In this document: positions 41,516-44,188 of the stretch, one piece after another
How the letters are laid out: every line of letters starts with the position of its first letter
Numbering within the stretch: the stretch's first letter is position 1
IMG/VR virus record: IMGVR_UViG_3300047470_000103
Span: 1 to 44,188 of that record
Length of the DNA stretch: 44,188 nt
From: a virus
Reading direction: 5' to 3' (one strand)
Made by a program: the position numbers and the translations under genes
Notes under the pieces: generated by a model
The model's database searches: none
Told to the model about the DNA's origin: nothing
What the model saw: only the letters and a program-made list of their open reading frames with translations

Positions 41516-41887
41516 ATGAACGACCCTTTAACTATTAAATCATTGCCGTGGGTAATTAAAATCTGGGCGGCAGTCATGGGCGGCATTTTTGCTCTCATGT
41601 TAAGTGGTGATATCGACATTGAAGGCAAGATAAAAATCAACCTTAGTGTCATTTTGAAATTATCAATCAGCATCACTATCAGCTTATACGGCGGTTCAGC
41701 TTTTATTGAATATCAAGATTTAGGCAATCTTCACCCAATGACACATGGTTTTATCATGCTGATTTTTGCAGTGTTCGGGATGCTCTTAATTGGTATTTGG
41801 TATCAAGCGATTAGGTTGTGGAAAGGTAAAACCATGAGCGAACTAATCTTTGAAATAAAAGAAGCATTCAAAGCTTTATTCAAATAG
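41516..41887 (+). CDS. Putative holin-like membrane protein
   Basis: The product is 123 residues from ATG 41516 (GGTGG upstream; the frame opens four residues earlier at TTG). Three hydrophobic stretches are visible: WVIKIWAAVMGGIFALMLSG, ILKLSISITISLYGGSAF, and GFIMLIFAVFGMLLIGIWYQ. An amphipathic cytoplasmic end follows (SELIFEIKEAFKALFK). Being 10 bases before the endolysin, it is the obvious holin candidate. No known family is named. Confidence 0.7.
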   Translation: MNDPLTIKSLPWVIKIWAAVMGGIFALMLSGDIDIEGKIKINLSVILKLSISITISLYGGSAFIEYQDLGNLHPMTHGFIMLIFAVFGMLLIGIWYQAIRLWKGKTMSELIFEIKEAFKALFK

Positions 41888-41897
41888 GGGATTGCAC

Positions 41898-42515
41898 ATG
41901 TCAGTAGATTATAAAGAACAAGTGGCACAAGCTTATTCATGGCTACGGGCGATGTCTGGTGGTAAACTTAAAAAAGATCAAATTACCGCAGGCGATTCAA
42001 TTATTGCAATGAATGGCCTTGAAACGTTTGCTCAAGTCATCGGTTATAACCTAGATAACGCTGTTACTGGTTTTCGCGATATTTCTGAAAACGGGTACAA
42101 ACTCATCAAATCGTTTGAAGGGTTTATGCCAAAAGCCTATCAAGATACAGGAGGGGTTTGGACGATTGGATATGGAACAATTAAATATCCAAACGGTACG
42201 CGTGTTAAGAAGGGTGACATGTGTACGATGTCTGAAGCTGAAGAGTGGCTGAAAAATGATTGTGGATGGGTAGATGCTTGTCTTGATCGTTATTTAAAAT
42301 TTCAACCAACACAAAACCAATTTGATGCCTTAGCCTCACTTGTATACAACATTGGTGAAACGGCTTTTTCTAAAAGTACCTTGTTAAAAAAATTAAATGA
42401 ACAAGATTATGCGGGCGCGGCCAATCAATTTGATAAATGGGTGTATGACAACGGCAAAGTGATAAAAGGTTTAGCGAACCGTCGAGCAGCTGAAAAGAAG
42501 TTGTTTCTGACATGA
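41898..42515 (+). CDS. GH24 (T4-lysozyme-type) endolysin
   Basis: The product is 205 residues from ATG 41898, with GGGG upstream. Residues 1-60 form an extra helical N-terminal region. The lysozyme domain begins near residue 64 with GYKLIKSFEGFMPKAYQDTG. The catalytic triad E74, D83 and T89 has the T4 spacing (E-x8-D-x5-T). FDALASLVYNIGETAFSKST and VIKGLANRRAAEKKLFL complete the family pattern. It cuts peptidoglycan at the end of lytic growth. It lacks a signal peptide and so needs the holin. It overlaps the lipoprotein gene as ATGA. Confidence 0.93.
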   Translation: MSVDYKEQVAQAYSWLRAMSGGKLKKDQITAGDSIIAMNGLETFAQVIGYNLDNAVTGFRDISENGYKLIKSFEGFMPKAYQDTGGVWTIGYGTIKYPNGTRVKKGDMCTMSEAEEWLKNDCGWVDACLDRYLKFQPTQNQFDALASLVYNIGETAFSKSTLLKKLNEQDYAGAANQFDKWVYDNGKVIKGLANRRAAEKKLFLT

Positions 42516-42643
42516 AATTCTTTCACTGCAAACGGACCAAGTTTGCGCTTCTTTTAAGTGTGCTGTGCATTTTGTTTTCGGGATGCACAGCACATTCTAT
42601 TAATAACAACATTCAAGTATCATTGTGCGTAAAAGCACTATGA
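42512..42643 (+). CDS. Tiny lipoprotein, possible o-spanin-like
   Basis: The 43-residue product starts MKFFHCKRTKFALLLSVLCI and has a lipobox LFSGC, so a 19-residue lipid-anchored peptide (CTAHSINNNIQVSLCVKAL) results. It is coupled to the endolysin by ATGA. Small lipoproteins after endolysin genes are usually outer-membrane spanins, but this one lacks the proline-rich body of Rz1 and no inner-membrane Rz partner is seen. It could also be an entry-exclusion lipoprotein. Confidence 0.65.
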   Translation: MKFFHCKRTKFALLLSVLCILFSGCTAHSINNNIQVSLCVKAL

Positions 42644-42652
42644 GTTTAGAAG

Positions 42653-42853
42653 ATGAAACAAGAGTTAATTAAGGTTCACGACTTAGCAAACTCTAAAATG
42701 ATTGATTTACTGGCAGAGTTTGACAAAAATGGCGAAGTTACAAAGATGTTTGACTACAACGGCAATGAGTTAAAAGTTAACTTTCTGCGTGATGAAGTTT
42801 ATTATAATAAGACATGGTGGCATTTTGATAAGAAGCAACCTGTCCAAAGATAA
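42653..42853 (+). CDS. Small unknown protein at the end of the lysis region
   Basis: The 66-residue product (MKQELIKVHDLANSKMIDLL) is charged, with a Trp/Tyr-rich end (DEVYYNKTWWHFDKKQPVQR). No signal peptide or membrane segment is visible, and I recognise no family. It lies nine bases after the lipoprotein and has its own terminator, so it closes the rightward transcript. It may act in late lysis or as accessory cargo. Confidence 0.6.
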   Translation: MKQELIKVHDLANSKMIDLLAEFDKNGEVTKMFDYNGNELKVNFLRDEVYYNKTWWHFDKKQPVQR

Positions 42854-42876
42854 AGCCCCAATTATGGGGCTTTTTT
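42852..42876. terminator. Bidirectional terminator between late genes and integrase
   Basis: AAAGCCCCA (42852-42860) pairs with TGGGGCTTT (42865-42873) around ATTA, with T residues to 42876. It ends both the rightward late transcript and the leftward integrase gene. Confidence 0.9.
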
Positions 42877-42877
42877 G

Positions 42878-43891
42878 TTATGCGGCATTTAACATCTTGG
42901 CTATTTCCGATGCAGTCGGGTTGTAATAAGTATTCACTAAAACGCTAATTGTTTTATGACCTGTAATTTTTGCGAGAATTTCAACAGGCAAACGATAGTC
43001 ATGAACAAAGCGTGTGATTGCTTCATGTCGTGAATCGTGGAAAGTAATAACGCCATCTAAGCCAACACGGCGTAAATTACGCTGCCAAATTAGCCTAAAG
43101 GCATTCGATGTAAGTGGAACCATTCGATTATCGTTTAGGTCTTCTGGTAACCAAGAAAGCATCTCATTTGCTTTGGCTGTTAGTGGCACATCGCGAGAAG
43201 AACCATTCTTGGTATCTAACAACCGGATGAAATCCGAAAAAATTAAAGGCTTCTGTACACTAAGGATTTCGCCTTTACGCATTGCAGTTTCAAGTGCAAA
43301 TAGAAATGACCATGCAACACGATGTCGTGGCTGCGTTGGTGTTTTACCCCATTCGTAATCTAAACCTTTTATTACTGTATCAATGTGGTCCTGATTAACA
43401 CGTTGATGCCTTGGTGGTGGTGCAGAGGGTTTAGTAATTTCTTTAAATGGATTTTCTTTAGTTAAAAATAGTTCTTTTCGTGCAAAGTCAAAAACTGAAC
43501 TGTACATAGCCATTTCTCTAATGACTGTTGCACCTTTAACTTGCTTTAGACGTTTATCACGCCATTGCTTGACTAAAGCAGGGGTTAGGTCGTGAATAGA
43601 CTCATCAGCTAGTTGGCCCCAATTTTTCTTTAGGCATTTAAGCATTTGAACAATTAAGCGGGCGCTTTTCATTTTGCGGCCTTCATCCTGATAGTACATA
43701 TCAAAAAGGGCTTGAAAAGAGATATGGATTTTTTCAGGTTCTGAAACCGGTTGTTCAGATTGTAATTCTAATAGTTTAGTTGCGGCCCACTGTTCGCATT
43801 CACTCGCTGTATCACGAGTAGCTGCATAACGTTTACCTTTGAATCTAACTTCAATACGCCAAGCGTTGCCGCGACGGGTCGGTTTCTGCAT
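42878..43891 (-). CDS. int: Tyrosine-recombinase integrase
   Basis: The product is 337 residues from ATG 43891, where GGAG lies eight bases upstream; earlier ATGs at 43912 and 43948 are not favoured. It has an N-terminal arm-binding region (RIEVRFKGKRYAATRDTASE), a core-binding helical domain (residues about 55-150), and the catalytic domain. Catalytic residues are R205 (ETAMRKGEIL), K228 (LDTKNGSSRDVPL), H285 and R288 (FHDSRHEAITR), H312 (GHKTIS), and the tyrosine 322 or 323 in NTYYNP. It inserts and removes the prophage at tRNA-Gly. No strong promoter is seen upstream. Confidence 0.95.
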   Translation of the reverse strand: MQKPTRRGNAWRIEVRFKGKRYAATRDTASECEQWAATKLLELQSEQPVSEPEKIHISFQALFDMYYQDEGRKMKSARLIVQMLKCLKKNWGQLADESIHDLTPALVKQWRDKRLKQVKGATVIREMAMYSSVFDFARKELFLTKENPFKEITKPSAPPPRHQRVNQDHIDTVIKGLDYEWGKTPTQPRHRVAWSFLFALETAMRKGEILSVQKPLIFSDFIRLLDTKNGSSRDVPLTAKANEMLSWLPEDLNDNRMVPLTSNAFRLIWQRNLRRVGLDGVITFHDSRHEAITRFVHDYRLPVEILAKITGHKTISVLVNTYYNPTASEIAKMLNAA

Positions 43892-44005
43892 TTTTAACAC
43901 TCCAAATTTCATGGTGGCGCACTGCCGACAAAAATTGAAGATGTACAAATGACACCCACTTTTCTGGCGGCGGCACGGAAATATAAAGCGTTTTTTAATG
44001 TGAAA

Positions 44006-44028
44006 TATGACTATTTTGAATAGTCATA
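44006..44028. promoter_or_regulatory. 23-bp dyad beside attR
   Basis: Arms TATGACTATT and AATAGTCATA are perfectly symmetric around TTG. It lies between the integrase gene and attR, where Int arm sites, Xis sites or an integrase operator would be expected. A decayed version is present left of attL at 2621-2643. Its binder is unknown. Confidence 0.55.
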
Positions 44029-44052
44029 GCTGACCTATCGACAATAAAAAAC

Positions 44053-44083
44053 AAGCCGAAAGATTAATAGAATCTTTCAGCTT
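44053..44083 (-). terminator. Terminator after tRNA-Gly
   Basis: AAGCCGAAAGATT (44053-44065) pairs with AATCTTTCAGCTT (44071-44083) with one mismatch. On the minus strand GTTTTTTA follows. It replaces the original tRNA terminator that integration moved away. Confidence 0.8.
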
Positions 44084-44099
44084 ATTGATTTTTAACAAC

Positions 44100-44181
<82 letters not shown>

Positions 44182-44188
44182 AATGTGA

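Noticed and set aside
43892-43948. Integrase start at 43948 or 43912
   Set aside because: The extra residues do not fit the family, and the GGAG eight bases before ATG 43891 decides the shorter form.

Overview
The window holds one apparently complete temperate podovirus prophage of about 41.4 kb (2699-44156). It is inserted in the 3' end of a tRNA-Gly(GCC) gene of an Acinetobacter-like gammaproteobacterium. The host call is an inference from AT-rich base use, the style of the small secreted proteins, and the pairing of this integrase type with tRNA-Gly; it is not proven. A 57-bp direct repeat (2699-2755 and 44100-44156) marks the two ends. The intact tRNA lies at the right end beside the integrase.

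Left of the prophage (1-2698) are the tail of a chromosomal gene and a small secreted protein. They are followed by what looks like the eroded remains of an older, related prophage in the same site. Its traces are a mutated third copy of the att sequence (579-630), a truncated copy of the present prophage's Xis-like gene (1412-1603), a decayed copy of the sequence that flanks attR (2621-2665), and its cargo genes.

The leftward early operon (11977 to 3231, minus strand) encodes a replication and recombination set: an Ala/Glu/Lys-rich protein, a one-TM peptide, a DUF2800 nuclease, a DUF2815 ssDNA-binding protein, a YfdQ/DUF2303 protein, family A DNA polymerase, a VRR-NUC nuclease, an SNF2-type helicase and an Xis-like HTH protein. 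Two gaps in this operon (8020-8123 and 9332-9504) hold strong, mutually exclusive hairpins. The switch region (11990-12900) has a LexA-like CI repressor, a Cro-like protein and two operator clusters built on TTACGTNNNACGTAA that overlap good -35/-10 pairs.

The rightward transcript (12901-42853) begins with Cro, a MazZ-like nucleotide hydrolase, small zinc proteins and a prim-pol/SF3 primase-helicase. A large nested palindrome that could be the replication origin follows. Next come the terminase pair and a BPP-1/T7-like short-tail morphogenesis block: portal, Bbp19-like protein, scaffold, major capsid, Bbp16-like protein, tail tubular A and B proteins, DUF2833, a gp14-like protein, a transglycosylase-bearing gp15-like protein, and a 2274-residue ejection protein with GNAT, zincin and LPD38-like parts. 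A secreted-protein gene with its own terminator is wedged between the two large ejection proteins. The block ends with a tailspike, holin-like protein, GH24 endolysin and a tiny lipoprotein. The leftward integrase gene closes the element.

All family names come from reading motifs and gene order by eye; no database search was run.
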